Origin: Candidatus Latescibacter anaerobius SCGC AAA252-E07
GTDB lineage: Bacteria > Latescibacterota > Latescibacteria > Latescibacterales > Latescibacteraceae
Assembly: GCA_000403035.1 (NCBI GenBank)
Contig: AQSL01000116.1
Location: 1 to 20,910 of the forward strand
Length of the DNA: 20,910 nucleotides
Direction: 5' to 3'
The position numbers and the translations under genes were made by a program. Numbering within the stretch: position 1 is the stretch's first letter; each line of letters begins with the position of its first letter. The notes below the pieces were generated by a model. It did no database searches. It saw only the letters and a list, made by a program, of their open reading frames with translations, and was not told the origin of the DNA. Below, piece after piece: positions 1 to 8,185 of the stretch.

Positions 1-53
1 ATTTTATTAATATCTTTATGTCTGTATTAATATTTGCTAATTTCAAAATTCAT

Positions 54-82
54 AAAAAAAGACAGGTTTAAAACCTGTCTTT
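54..82 (-). terminator. Rho-independent terminator of the smpB-rdgB operon
   Basis: A perfect 12-bp inverted repeat (arms 58-69 and 71-82, AAAGACAGGTTT and its complement) is followed on the minus strand by a run of seven T (positions 54-60). It lies about 60 nt beyond the rdgB stop codon, so it fits as the end of the minus-strand operon. The plus-strand side has only TTTAAAT, so it would terminate weakly in that direction. Confidence 0.85.
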
Positions 83-140
83 AAATAACCTTAATCCTTT
101 TTTATCTTTATCAATCTTTTAATAATTAATAATTAATAAT

Positions 141-737
141 TCAAATTTTCCCCAAAATCCCATCCCGTATGACCGCATTCTGAAAATTCCTCAGCACGAT
201 ACCGCGGTGACTGATCTGGTTCTTCGTTTCGAGGGGTATTTCCGCAAAGGTTTTGCCCAGGGGTTCATAATAAAAGACAGGGTCATAGCCAAAACCGCCT
301 TTACCGTGAGGCGTACGGGTTATCATTCCCTCGCAGATTCCGGTCGTTGACCACTCGAATCCATCAGGACCGGCAAGGGCGAGAGCGCAGACAAAACGTG
401 CGGTGCGCTGCTCATCCGGGACATGTTTCATGAGTGTAAGAAGTTTATTATTCCGTGCTTCGGTCGTCGGGGCGAATCGCGCAGACATCACCCCCGGACG
501 GCCGTCAAGCGCATCAACCATAAGCCCGCTGTCGTCGGCAAGCGATAGAGAGCCGGTATAGGATGAAGTTTCACGGGCTTTTTTCAACGCATTTTCCATG
601 AATGTCGAGTCGTCCTCGATAATATCCGGCATGTCGGGATAATCACCGAGCGAAAGAAGTTCGATACCGCTGTTTTCAAGAAGTGCGGAGATTTCGGAGA
701 TTTTTCCCGTATTGGATGTTGCTATAACCAGTTTCAT
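141..737 (-). CDS. rdgB: RdgB/HAM1 family XTP/dITP diphosphatase
   Basis: Non-canonical purine NTP pyrophosphatase, a house-cleaning enzyme that hydrolyses XTP, dITP and ITP to the monophosphate and PPi so that deaminated purines are not incorporated into nucleic acids. The 198-residue product has the family length and motifs: N-terminal ATSNTGK (residues 6-12), LADDSGL (66-72), GGFGYDPVF (147-155) and a C-terminal KNQISHRG (172-179). The frame stays open upstream to a GTG at 816-818 that touches the rph stop, but those 27 extra residues have no family counterpart. The ATG at 735-737, giving MKLVIATSN, matches the family start. It is the last gene of the operon, about 80 nt after rph, and ends with TGA shortly before the terminator. 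rph-rdgB adjacency is common in bacteria and supports both calls. Confidence 0.95.
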   Translation of the reverse strand: MKLVIATSNTGKISEISALLENSGIELLSLGDYPDMPDIIEDDSTFMENALKKARETSSYTGSLSLADDSGLMVDALDGRPGVMSARFAPTTEARNNKLLTLMKHVPDEQRTARFVCALALAGPDGFEWSTTGICEGMITRTPHGKGGFGYDPVFYYEPLGKTFAEIPLETKNQISHRGIVLRNFQNAVIRDGILGKI

Positions 738-817
738 GGAATGTCCGGAATGGCAGGTAAATAAATATTTAGTAGTGACCTCTGACAGCTTGAATAGCGA
801 AGTTGGATGGTTTATCA

Positions 818-1540
818 CTACACTTCTAAAACAGCTTTCTGAATATCAATTATTTCTTGTATGGCCGATTGTGCAGAATCAAGCATATCATCTAACATGT
901 TACGATCAAAAGTGTTACATTCGGCTGTTCCCTGAACTTCTACGAATTTCCCTGATTCTGTCATGACAATATTCATGTCCACATCTGCTCTTGAATCCTC
1001 TTCATAGCAGAGATCCACGGTAATGGTTTCATCGACAATCCCGATACTTACACCGGCCACAAGTTCCCTGACGATCTGTTCGCTTGTGAGGTCGTTATTC
1101 ATCAGCCATGTGCCCGCATCATGAAGAGCAATTGCTGCGCCGATAATTGAAGCCACACGGGTGCCGCCGTCCGCATTTATGACATCGCAGTCGATATACA
1201 CAGTGCGTTCCCCGAGTTTTTCAAGGTCTGTGACCGCCCTGAGAGAACGTCCAATCAAACGCTGAATTTCCATGGTTCTTCCGACAGGGTGGCCGGCGGA
1301 AGTGAAACGCCTGTTTCGTACCTGTGTTGCACGCGGAAGCATGCCGTATTCGGCGGTAACCCATCCGGCGCCTTTGCCTCTGAGCCATTGGGGAACGGAA
1401 TTTTCTACTGTGGCGGTTGTGATGACATGTGTCTGTCCCATTTCCACGAGACAGGAACCCTCGGGATTCGGCAGGTAATTACGGGTAAGTTTGAGAGGAC
1501 GGATATGTTCCGGCATACGGTTGTCTTGACGTTCAATCAT
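818..1540 (-). CDS. rph: Ribonuclease PH
   Basis: Phosphorolytic 3'-5' exoribonuclease that trims tRNA precursors using phosphate as nucleophile; the family forms hexameric rings. The 240-residue length is typical. Visible signatures are the N-terminal RPLKLTRNY with PEGS (residues 14-29), RGKGAGWVTAEYGMLPRAT (54-72), the phosphate-binding INADGGTR (121-128) and DSRADVDMNIVM (182-193). The ATG at 1540 is preferred over the internal ATG at 1516 because the family usually has a short Arg-rich lead before the RP motif; neither start has a clear Shine-Dalgarno sequence. The gene starts 9 nt after the DnaC-like gene, implying translational coupling. It ends in TAG followed at once by TGA and TAA, a triple stop, which bears on the amber codon in the giant gene. 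Confidence 0.96.
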   Translation of the reverse strand: MIERQDNRMPEHIRPLKLTRNYLPNPEGSCLVEMGQTHVITTATVENSVPQWLRGKGAGWVTAEYGMLPRATQVRNRRFTSAGHPVGRTMEIQRLIGRSLRAVTDLEKLGERTVYIDCDVINADGGTRVASIIGAAIALHDAGTWLMNNDLTSEQIVRELVAGVSIGIVDETITVDLCYEEDSRADVDMNIVMTESGKFVEVQGTAECNTFDRNMLDDMLDSAQSAIQEIIDIQKAVLEV

Positions 1541-1549
1541 GTTTTTCAG

Positions 1550-2356
1550 TTATTCAAAAATATGTTCTCGGTGGAATTTATCACGATAATCCGGGAGATC
1601 TACTTTGATAATCGAACACATTTCCTTTATTCGTGAATGCACCCTTCCATACGCAATGTCCTTGAATTCATTTATGTGGACGTTTGAGGTTATAATTGTC
1701 AGCCGTTCCTGCTCATACCTTGAATCGATAAGGTTATAGAGCATTTCAGATTCCCATTCCGTATTACGTTGAACACCGAAATCATCAATAACGAGAAACG
1801 GAACTTCTATGAGATCATCGAGAATACGTGCCCCGGAACCGTACAGTTCATCAGAACTGTTATACGACCGTTTAAGACGCTGGAAAAACTGACGTGAAAT
1901 ATCGATAAATCTCCCACTGAGAGCATACTTGAGCATGAGTTCCTGGAGAATTATACATGCAAGCAGCGTCTTTCCGCTTCCCGCAGGACCATACAAATAA
2001 TTCCCTTTCTTTCTCTCTTGTTCGGTGATATCCTCGCTGAACCTGTTTGCTGTACTTATTAATTTTAGAGCGACATCGTTGACAATTTCAAAATCATCAA
2101 TAAATTTCCACATATATTTTCGGGGTATCTGTGATTCTTTGAATGCCTTTTTTGTTTTTTCAAGCTTCACTCTGGCATTTCGGCAGGAACACCAGGCATG
2201 TTCGCCGTTTTCATGAAATATCTGGTATGGAGGGATACCGCCGCAGGTGCATTTTTTTATAACGTGATCACACACCCTCAATTCACCGATGGAACCGGCT
2301 TTTATGTTCCTGTCATAGATTATTTCATTTCCGCCGCATGTCTTGCATTTTTTCAT
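1550..2356 (-). CDS. DnaC/DnaI-like AAA+ ATPase (putative replicative helicase loader)
   Basis: A 268-residue AAA+ protein of the DnaC/DnaI/IstB group. The C-terminal ATPase domain shows Walker A GPAGSGKT (123-130), Walker B FLVIDDFG (187-194), sensor-1-like ITSN (222-225) and the arginine-finger-like GRVHSRI (237-243) that distinguishes helicase loaders. The N-terminus is cysteine-rich (Cys4, 7, 29, 36, 38, 56, 58), resembling the zinc-binding N-domain of DnaI, which contacts the helicase. By family, it would help load DnaB at origins or restarted forks. The gene lies 3 nt after the amidase gene and 9 nt before rph, so it is a fixed part of the housekeeping operon. No transposase partner is present, which argues against IstB. 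The loader role is inferred from sequence class; the ATPase call is firm. Confidence 0.8.
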   Translation of the reverse strand: MKKCKTCGGNEIIYDRNIKAGSIGELRVCDHVIKKCTCGGIPPYQIFHENGEHAWCSCRNARVKLEKTKKAFKESQIPRKYMWKFIDDFEIVNDVALKLISTANRFSEDITEQERKKGNYLYGPAGSGKTLLACIILQELMLKYALSGRFIDISRQFFQRLKRSYNSSDELYGSGARILDDLIEVPFLVIDDFGVQRNTEWESEMLYNLIDSRYEQERLTIITSNVHINEFKDIAYGRVHSRIKEMCSIIKVDLPDYRDKFHREHIFE

Positions 2357-2359
2357 AAT

Positions 2360-3892
2360 TCAATTACCCTTTGAAATAATATCACGTTCGGCAAGTCGTT
2401 TAAATTCAATTATTGCGTCATAGATGGCCTGTGCGACGCGTTTCTGGTAACTGACACGACGGAGAATTTTTTCCTCGTTTGGATTTGATATATACCCCAT
2501 TTCAAAAAGGATACTTGGCATAGCTGCCTGTGTTCCCAGCATAACATAAAAACCCGCCTGCCTTACACCGCGGTTATGTTGACGGGTTGAGGATATTGCC
2601 GTATCAAGAACCAGCTTACATATATCCTGGCTTTCTTTAAGAAAAACATTTGATTTCATATCAAGTAAAATTTTCATTTGAGTATCCGAGATGTCGGAAT
2701 AATATTCGGGATTATCTTCAAACCGTATCGATGCATTTTCCAGATCGGCAACATTCTGTGCGCTTTCCGTTTTCGCCGCAGAAAGGAAGAAAACTTCCAT
2801 GCCGGAAACATTCTTGTTTTTAGTGGCATTGCAATGAATGCTGATAAAAAGCTTACTGTTGGCCTTGTTGGCAATTACCGCGCGCTGCTTTAATGGAACA
2901 GAAATATCTCTATCACGTGTAAGTACCGCTTTCAATTCATTCCGGTCATCAATTATTTTTTTTAATTCCTTTGCAACTTTAAGAACGATATCTTTTTCTT
3001 TTGTACCGCCGGGTCCCACTGCTCCGCTGTCTTTGCCGCCATGACCCGGGTCGATTGCCACGGTATCGATTATCCATATATCCTTGTTGATAGAATGTAC
3101 CGTTGTTGTTGTATCCGGAATGCTTTGTTTTGATGAAGGGATAGATTCGGTTCTCTTATACCGCAAAGAAATCAACAGTTCATCAGTCTCTTGATTTTTT
3201 GAAATACTGTAACTTTCCATTTCATCAGGAACTTTGAATGATAGCCGCGCCTTTCCACCGAACTGGAAATGTCGTGTTTCCCTGATAAGACCCATCGGAG
3301 ACTGTTCGAAAACAGTGTTCGGATCGTAATTACCTTCATTAAAAGTGAGGTGCAGCCAGTTATTATCACTAAGCTTACCTGAAAATTTTAAAGGTTCGAG
3401 GAGAACTATTTTAATAAGCGTTCCACCTTCGCGTTCCTCAAAAGAGATGTTATTTATAGTATACATGTTACCGGAAACGTTTATTTCTTTTTTCGTTTCA
3501 TTCCATGTCAATGTTCCGGGTATTATCGTAGAAAATAACGGCAGGAAGGCCGGAACCGGCGCAAACATCGCCCCATGAATTAACCGGGCAGAAAACACCA
3601 TATTTACATTCGTATCATTTAAAAGGGCAATTCGGGATTGGTTTGTAATTTGTAAGGAATTTTCACCACGGCTGGCGGTCATACTGAGCATAACCGGATC
3701 GTATGAAATAGTAACATTATACTTTTCTGCGAGATCGACCATTGAAACGTAAGCTATTTTATCATCGGGCAAGGAAATAATGTTGAATGAATGGGCATTT
3801 TCACTCTCGGCATAAGCGCTGAAATCTTGTGTACAAAGTATTCCAATGGCACAGGTAATTATGATTTTTTTGATGAGAAATGTCAATTTCAT
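2360..3892 (-). CDS. N-acetylmuramoyl-L-alanine amidase (AmiC-like, Amidase_3) with AMIN-type N-terminal region
   Basis: Secreted or periplasmic zinc amidase that cleaves the bond between muramic acid and the stem peptide of peptidoglycan, usually during cell separation. The 510-residue precursor begins with a Sec signal peptide (hydrophobic stretch about residues 9-22). Residues 36-145 resemble the copper-amine-oxidase-N-like module often found in these enzymes, and 145-245 look like an AMIN envelope-targeting domain. The catalytic domain (275-500) shows AIDPGHGGKDSGA with Zn ligand His284, Glu299 in the TKEKDIVL motif, SIHCNA with His353, and the catalytic Glu464 in ILFEMGYISN. All four key residues are present, so it should be active. 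The start overlaps the smpB stop (ATGA at 3889-3892), a translational coupling arrangement. Confidence 0.92.
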   Translation of the reverse strand: MKLTFLIKKIIITCAIGILCTQDFSAYAESENAHSFNIISLPDDKIAYVSMVDLAEKYNVTISYDPVMLSMTASRGENSLQITNQSRIALLNDTNVNMVFSARLIHGAMFAPVPAFLPLFSTIIPGTLTWNETKKEINVSGNMYTINNISFEEREGGTLIKIVLLEPLKFSGKLSDNNWLHLTFNEGNYDPNTVFEQSPMGLIRETRHFQFGGKARLSFKVPDEMESYSISKNQETDELLISLRYKRTESIPSSKQSIPDTTTTVHSINKDIWIIDTVAIDPGHGGKDSGAVGPGGTKEKDIVLKVAKELKKIIDDRNELKAVLTRDRDISVPLKQRAVIANKANSKLFISIHCNATKNKNVSGMEVFFLSAAKTESAQNVADLENASIRFEDNPEYYSDISDTQMKILLDMKSNVFLKESQDICKLVLDTAISSTRQHNRGVRQAGFYVMLGTQAAMPSILFEMGYISNPNEEKILRRVSYQKRVAQAIYDAIIEFKRLAERDIISKGN

Positions 3893-4350
3893 TTTCTCAT
3901 GTCCTTCTTAAGTGCCCGTTCAACTTCACGTTTTGCTTCACGGGATGCTTTCGTTTCCCTTTTATCATAGAGGTGCTTCCCTTTTGCCAGGCCGAGTTCT
4001 ACTTTTACCTTTCCATTTTTTATATAGATGGATAATGGCACTAACGTTAAACCCTTTTCTTCCGTATCTCTCCTGAGACGTTCTATCTCACGGCTGTGCA
4101 TGAGGAGTTTTTTCGGTCTGAGCGGATCATGATTGAATATGTTCGCTTTTTCATAAGGACTTATATGCATTCCGATGAGCCAGAGTTCCCCATCCTTAAT
4201 CCGTGCATAACTGTCCATGAGATTTAATCTGTTTTCCCTGAGAGATTTTACCTCCGTTCCCTGAAGAACTATCCCGGTCTCATATATTGACAGGATGAAA
4301 TAGTTATGACGAGATTTCTTGTTTTTTGCTATAACTTTTATATTTTCCAT
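3889..4350 (-). CDS. smpB: SsrA-binding protein SmpB
   Basis: tmRNA-binding protein needed for trans-translation, the rescue of ribosomes stalled on broken mRNAs. The 153-residue product matches the family from end to end: N-terminal NKKSRHNYFI, ETGIVLQGTEVKSLR (residues 24-38), the YARIKDGELWLIGMHISPY core, LVPLSIYIKNGKVKVELGLAKGK split over 102-124, and the basic DKRET...R tail that inserts into the decoding centre. It is the first gene of the minus-strand operon. The ATG at 4350 has no obvious Shine-Dalgarno sequence. A possible promoter lies about 50 nt upstream. No tmRNA gene (ssrA) is visible in this window, although the two are often near each other. Confidence 0.97.
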   Translation of the reverse strand: MENIKVIAKNKKSRHNYFILSIYETGIVLQGTEVKSLRENRLNLMDSYARIKDGELWLIGMHISPYEKANIFNHDPLRPKKLLMHSREIERLRRDTEEKGLTLVPLSIYIKNGKVKVELGLAKGKHLYDKRETKASREAKREVERALKKDMRK

Positions 4351-4401
4351 TTTGCTATGAAGAATAAAATCATGAAACAGTTAGTACGTTCGATTTTTTT
4401 A

Positions 4402-4430
4402 AATATATCATTTTTTCGTAATGTAAACAA
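4402..4430 (-). promoter_or_regulatory. Possible sigma-70-type promoter for the smpB operon
   Basis: On the minus strand TTGTTT (4425-4430) and TATATT (4402-4407) are separated by 17 nt, about 50 nt upstream of the smpB start. The -10 match is 5 of 6 and the -35 match only 3 of 6. In such AT-rich DNA this can arise by chance, so the call is tentative. Confidence 0.3.
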
Positions 4431-4803
4431 CTGTATAATTTTTGATAATTATGGATTTCACTAAAAAAGTGTTTTCTCTTTTCATGCAGGAAAAAGTATC
4501 AATTTTTTATTTGCAGCATTAGAACATTAGTATTTAATTATATTCTGTAATACCTGAAACTGTAATTTTGTGATAGAAATAAAATATTTTTAATCTCGAT
4601 TGTTCACAGACGTGTGTGAATTTCAAAAATATGAATTTGAATACATGTTATTCTAAAGAATTGTGTAACTGTTTTATATCATGATAATTATAGTTCAGAC
4701 AATGAACGATGAATAGTGAATAAATTTTCTTGAAATGAGTTACACGTGATAGATAAATTTTATGGATGAAATAAGTTAAATAAAATATTTTCATATCTGT
4801 TGC

Positions 4804-4832
4804 TTGACTTAGTTAGTACTTTTGTTTATTTT
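4804..4832 (+). promoter_or_regulatory. Possible promoter of the glycolytic operon
   Basis: TTGACT (4804-4809, 5 of 6 to the -35 consensus) is followed after 17 nt by TATTTT (4827-4832, 4 of 6 to the -10 consensus). It lies about 80 nt before the pfk start codon in AT-rich DNA. Plausible but not decisive. Confidence 0.35.
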
Positions 4833-4914
4833 TATAGATTCCTGCAATATAGTACAATTAGAAATTATCAATAAAAATTATGAATATAAATTTTTTTCCC
4901 AATTGGAGATAGTT

Positions 4915-5961
4915 ATGCCAATTAAGCGTATAGGAATACTTACTGGTGGTGGCGATGCGCCAGGCCTGAATGCTGTTATCAGAGCAGTTACAACCAAAGC
5001 AATAAAATCCGGTTATGAAGTGATAGGTATTGAGGAGGGCTGGCGGGGATTATTGGAAAAGAAATACCACGTGCTGAAAATGTCTGATGTTGAGGACATT
5101 CACCTGCGGGGTGGAACGATTCTCGGTTCTTCGAGGACGAATGTGGCAAAGATTGAGAACGGATTTGAAATTGCGGAAAAAAATCTTGCTGAACTCAATA
5201 TTGATGCTCTTATAGCCGCTGGCGGCGAAGATACTCTTGGGGTTGCCCTCAAATTATATAAGGCTGGCGTACATGTTGTCGGCGTTCCGAAAACTATCGA
5301 TAATGATGTGAGCGGTACCGACTATACATTCGGATTTGATACGGCTATTAACCGTGTCAGCGAATTTTTGGAAATGTTGAGAACAACAACTGAAAGTCAC
5401 CATCGTGTTATGGTCGTTGAGGTCATGGGACGTCATTCCGGTTGGATTGCGCTTCATGGAGGTATTGCCGGCGGTGCTCACATGATATTAACTCCGGAGG
5501 TGGAAGTAAAAGTTGATGATATTTGTGCTATGGTCAAAAGGCGGTACGAAACCGGAAAAAAATGGGCGCTCATAGTTATAGCCGAGGGCGCTGTTATACC
5601 GGATATTATGAAAGATGTCTCGCATTCTTCACAGCTTGATGATTTTGGACATATCCAGCTTGGTACGGGGAAAGGTATCGGTGAAAGTCTTGCGAATGCA
5701 CTTGAGTACGAAACAGGATATGAGACACGGTCCATCGTTCTCGGTCACCTCCAACGAGGTGGTACTCCTTCGGCTTATGACAGAGTTCTCGGAACCAGGC
5801 TCGGAGTACATGTGGTTCAAATGATAGAAGAAGGCAAATTCGGGATGATGGCCGCAATCAGATCGGGAGAGATGACCGATGTATCCCTTGAAGAAGCTGT
5901 TGATAAGCTTAAAACGGTTGATTCCAAGAGATATGAAATTGCAAAACTCTTTTTCAGTTAA
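4915..5961 (+). CDS. 6-phosphofructokinase, pyrophosphate-dependent type by signature
   Basis: Phosphofructokinase family enzyme converting fructose 6-phosphate to fructose 1,6-bisphosphate. The 348-residue product has ILTGGGDAPGLNAVIRA (residues 8-24), GGTILGSSRTN (66-76), the catalytic PKTIDND (125-131, base Asp129), MGRHSGWIAL (171-180) and LGHLQRGGTPSAYDR (276-290). At the two positions that discriminate the phosphoryl donor (104 and 124 in E. coli PfkA numbering) it has Asp106 in GGEDT and Lys126 in PKTIDND. This is the combination found in PPi-dependent enzymes; ATP enzymes have Gly at the first position. A PPi enzyme would be reversible and not allosterically regulated like PfkA. The ATG at 4915 is chosen over an upstream TTG at 4822 because it has GGAG 6 nt before it and gives the family N-terminus. 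It is the first gene of the pfk-fba-gap operon. Confidence 0.93.
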   Translation: MPIKRIGILTGGGDAPGLNAVIRAVTTKAIKSGYEVIGIEEGWRGLLEKKYHVLKMSDVEDIHLRGGTILGSSRTNVAKIENGFEIAEKNLAELNIDALIAAGGEDTLGVALKLYKAGVHVVGVPKTIDNDVSGTDYTFGFDTAINRVSEFLEMLRTTTESHHRVMVVEVMGRHSGWIALHGGIAGGAHMILTPEVEVKVDDICAMVKRRYETGKKWALIVIAEGAVIPDIMKDVSHSSQLDDFGHIQLGTGKGIGESLANALEYETGYETRSIVLGHLQRGGTPSAYDRVLGTRLGVHVVQMIEEGKFGMMAAIRSGEMTDVSLEEAVDKLKTVDSKRYEIAKLFFS

Positions 5962-5988
5962 CATATTTTAAATATAGGGGGCATTACA

Positions 5989-6996
5989 ATGGCGTTAGTT
6001 CCCATGCGAGTGCTTTTGGATGAAGCAGCAAAGGGCAAATATGCATTAGGAGCATATAATGTAAACAATATGGAACAAATTCAGGCAATTATGGCTGCCG
6101 CACAGGAAACGAAGTCTCCTGTGATAATTCAGGCTTCACGTGGTGCACTGAAATATTCGAATTTTACCTATTTGAGGCATCTTATGCTGGCTGCGGTAGA
6201 AGAAAATCCTGATATCCCTCTTGCCATGCATCTTGATCACGGAAACAGTCTTGAAACATGTAAGATCGCGATAGGACTTGGTTTTACTTCGGTTATGATT
6301 GACGGTTCCCTGAAAGAGGACAGCAAAACACCGACCACGTATGAGGAAAATCTCGAGGTTACTCTGAGTGTTATCGATTATGCCCGTCCTCTCGGTGTTA
6401 CCGTAGAAGCTGAACTCGGGACTCTGGGCGGTATTGAGGATGGTGTCGGTTCCGGCCAGGTAAATCTCACCGATCCTGATCAGGCGGTGAAATTTGTCGA
6501 AAGGACAAAAGTTGATGCTCTTGCGGTGGCTATCGGCACATCCCACGGAGCTTATAAATTTAAAGAGGAACCCAGACTTGCGCTCGATCTGGTGAAGGAA
6601 ATCAACCGCCGGATACCGGATACAGCGCTTGTTATGCATGGTTCTTCGAGTGTCCCGCAGGAACTTGTCGAGCAGGTCAACAGGTATGGCGGTAATATGC
6701 CGAATGCAAGAGGTGTTCCCATGAATGCTATTCAGTCGGTCATTCCCTATGGAGTGAGAAAAGTGAATATTGATACCGATGGCAGAATGGCAATAACTTC
6801 TGCAATACGTAAAGTGTTTGTTGAAAGTCCTGAGAAATTTGACCCACGTGACTATCTCGGTCCTGCCCGGACCGCTCTCACCGAGCTTGTAGCCCAGAAA
6901 ATGCGCGACCTCGGTACCGCCGGACATGCCGGAGACATCAAACAAAAAAGTCTTGATGACATGATAGAATTCTATAAACAAAAAGGTTTGATATAA
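5989..6996 (+). CDS. fba: Class II (zinc) fructose-bisphosphate aldolase
   Basis: Cleaves fructose 1,6-bisphosphate to dihydroxyacetone phosphate and glyceraldehyde 3-phosphate, the step after the upstream phosphofructokinase. The 335-residue protein shows the class II pattern: GAYNVNNMEQ (21-30), MHLDHG (80-85) with catalytic Asp83 and Zn ligand His84, EAELGTLGG (140-148), GTSHGAYK (183-190) with Zn ligand His186, MHGSSSVP (216-223) with Zn ligand His217, and KVNIDTDGR (258-266) for phosphate binding. The length, with an extended C-terminal half, resembles the class IIB/CbbA-like enzymes. A strong AGGGGG lies about 9 nt before the ATG. It starts 27 nt after pfk and is followed by gap 27 nt later. 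Confidence 0.96.
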   Translation: MALVPMRVLLDEAAKGKYALGAYNVNNMEQIQAIMAAAQETKSPVIIQASRGALKYSNFTYLRHLMLAAVEENPDIPLAMHLDHGNSLETCKIAIGLGFTSVMIDGSLKEDSKTPTTYEENLEVTLSVIDYARPLGVTVEAELGTLGGIEDGVGSGQVNLTDPDQAVKFVERTKVDALAVAIGTSHGAYKFKEEPRLALDLVKEINRRIPDTALVMHGSSSVPQELVEQVNRYGGNMPNARGVPMNAIQSVIPYGVRKVNIDTDGRMAITSAIRKVFVESPEKFDPRDYLGPARTALTELVAQKMRDLGTAGHAGDIKQKSLDDMIEFYKQKGLI

Positions 6997-7023
6997 AACC
7001 ATTTATTGAAAGAAAGGATTAAA

Positions 7024-8031
7024 ATGGCAATTAAAATTGGTATCAACGGATTTGGTCGTATCGGTAAACTTGTATTCCGTGCTGCTGTTGCAGATGGTAA
7101 TTTTGAGGTTGTGGGTATAAACGATCTCATGAATCCTCAGACAATGGCGCATCTCTTGAAATATGATTCGACTCAGGGGAAGTTCAATGGTACTGTTACA
7201 TCCTCTGATGACGGGATAATTGTAAATGGAACAAAGATACCGGTAAGCAGTGAAAGAGATCCTGCCAACCTGCCCTGGGCGAAACTCGGCGCCGAAATGA
7301 TCCTCGAATCAACCGGCATCTTTGCCGATGATGCCGGGCTTCAGAAGCATATAGACGCCGGTGCGAAGAAAGTACTTCTTTCAGTTCCTCCAAAGGTAAA
7401 GGGAGAGACCAATATCAAAATTGTGGTTATGGGAGTTAACGATGATATAATGACATCCGGAGATACCATGATCTCCAATGCTTCCTGTACCACCAATTCT
7501 CTTGCGCCGATGGCGAAAGTTATTCATGAGAATTTCGGTATCGTCAAAGGTTTTATGACAACCATTCATTCCTATACCAACGATCAGAAAATTCTGGATC
7601 AGGTGCACAAAGACCTTCGCAGAGCCCGTGCCGGCGCAATCAATATGATTCCTACCACAACCGGCGCCGCCCGCGCTGTCGGTAAAGTTCTGCCGGAACT
7701 GAGCGGGAAACTCGACGGTGTCAGTGTTCGTGTTCCGACACCGGATGCTTCTCTGACCGACATGGTTGCAGAGATCGAAAAAGATGCTACTGCTGAAGAT
7801 GTGAACGCTGCTCTGAAATCAGCGGCTGAGGGCTATCTGAAAGGTATTCTCGAATATACCGAGGATCCCATTGTGTCGAGCGATATTATTGGTAATCCCG
7901 CATCTTCGATTATTGATAGTCTTATGACCGCTTCAATCGGCGGTAACTTGATAAAAGTGTTTTCATGGTACGACAATGAGTGGGGTTATTCCTGCAGGTG
8001 CATTGATCTTTTCAAATTAATGGCCGGGTAA
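7024..8031 (+). CDS. gap: Type I glyceraldehyde-3-phosphate dehydrogenase
   Basis: Oxidises glyceraldehyde 3-phosphate to 1,3-bisphosphoglycerate, continuing the pathway order of the operon. The 335-residue protein has the Rossmann motif GINGFGRIGKLVFRA (residues 6-20), GINDL with Asp34, indicating NAD preference, the catalytic SNASCTTNSLAP (151-162, Cys155), His182 in TTIHSYTND, and SWYDNEWGYS (314-323). The frame can be extended six codons to a TTG at 7006, but the ATG at 7024 carries AGAAAGGA 5 nt upstream and gives the standard N-terminus. The gene ends with TAA and is followed by a clear terminator, so the operon has three genes; triose-phosphate isomerase is not included here. Confidence 0.97.
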   Translation: MAIKIGINGFGRIGKLVFRAAVADGNFEVVGINDLMNPQTMAHLLKYDSTQGKFNGTVTSSDDGIIVNGTKIPVSSERDPANLPWAKLGAEMILESTGIFADDAGLQKHIDAGAKKVLLSVPPKVKGETNIKIVVMGVNDDIMTSGDTMISNASCTTNSLAPMAKVIHENFGIVKGFMTTIHSYTNDQKILDQVHKDLRRARAGAINMIPTTTGAARAVGKVLPELSGKLDGVSVRVPTPDASLTDMVAEIEKDATAEDVNAALKSAAEGYLKGILEYTEDPIVSSDIIGNPASSIIDSLMTASIGGNLIKVFSWYDNEWGYSCRCIDLFKLMAG

Positions 8032-8059
8032 CATAAACCCGTTTTGAATCGAGTTCGAC

Positions 8060-8099
8060 ATCCCGCGGATTTTCTATGTAAGATTCGCGGGATTTTTTT
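8060..8099 (+). terminator. Rho-independent terminator of the pfk-fba-gap operon
   Basis: Perfect 8-bp GC-rich stem ATCCCGCG (8060-8067) and CGCGGGAT (8086-8093), with an 18-nt loop, followed directly by a T run to 8099. It lies 28 nt after the gap stop codon. Confidence 0.88.
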
Positions 8100-8185
8100 A
8101 TCTGAAAACAAAAGATGAAAAATACATGAGAGGCAAAGGTGATATGAAATAAGGTAGAAAGAACAGAAGACATATCGAGCAAGGT

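Larger units (their letters stand above)
4351..4914. other. AT-rich divergent intergenic region between smpB and the glycolytic operon
   Basis: This 564-bp spacer is very AT-rich and holds no credible gene on either strand; frames are short and lack Shine-Dalgarno sequences. It must contain the promoters of both divergent operons. One symmetrical site stands out: TTCACA-N6-TGTGAA at 4603-4620, a possible operator. A short open frame with a TTG start at 4822 leads into pfk but is only an extension of that gene without family support. Confidence 0.6.

Noticed and set aside
118..141. Short AT repeat (TAATAAT units) at the rdgB stop
   Set aside because: Three units of simple AT-rich sequence; no function can be supported.
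738..818. Longer rdgB start at GTG 818 adding 27 residues
   Set aside because: The extension has no family counterpart, and MKLVIATSN at the ATG 737 is the standard RdgB N-terminus.
1550..2356. IstB transposition helper
   Set aside because: There is no adjacent IstA transposase or IS ends, and the gene is tightly coupled to housekeeping genes.
4822..4914. Longer pfk start at TTG 4822
   Set aside because: It encodes an atypical lead with no Shine-Dalgarno sequence; the ATG at 4915 has GGAG at good spacing and gives the family N-terminus.
7006..7023. Longer gap start at TTG 7006
   Set aside because: The ribosome-binding site AGAAAGGA lies inside this extension, and the ATG at 7024 gives the usual GAPDH start.
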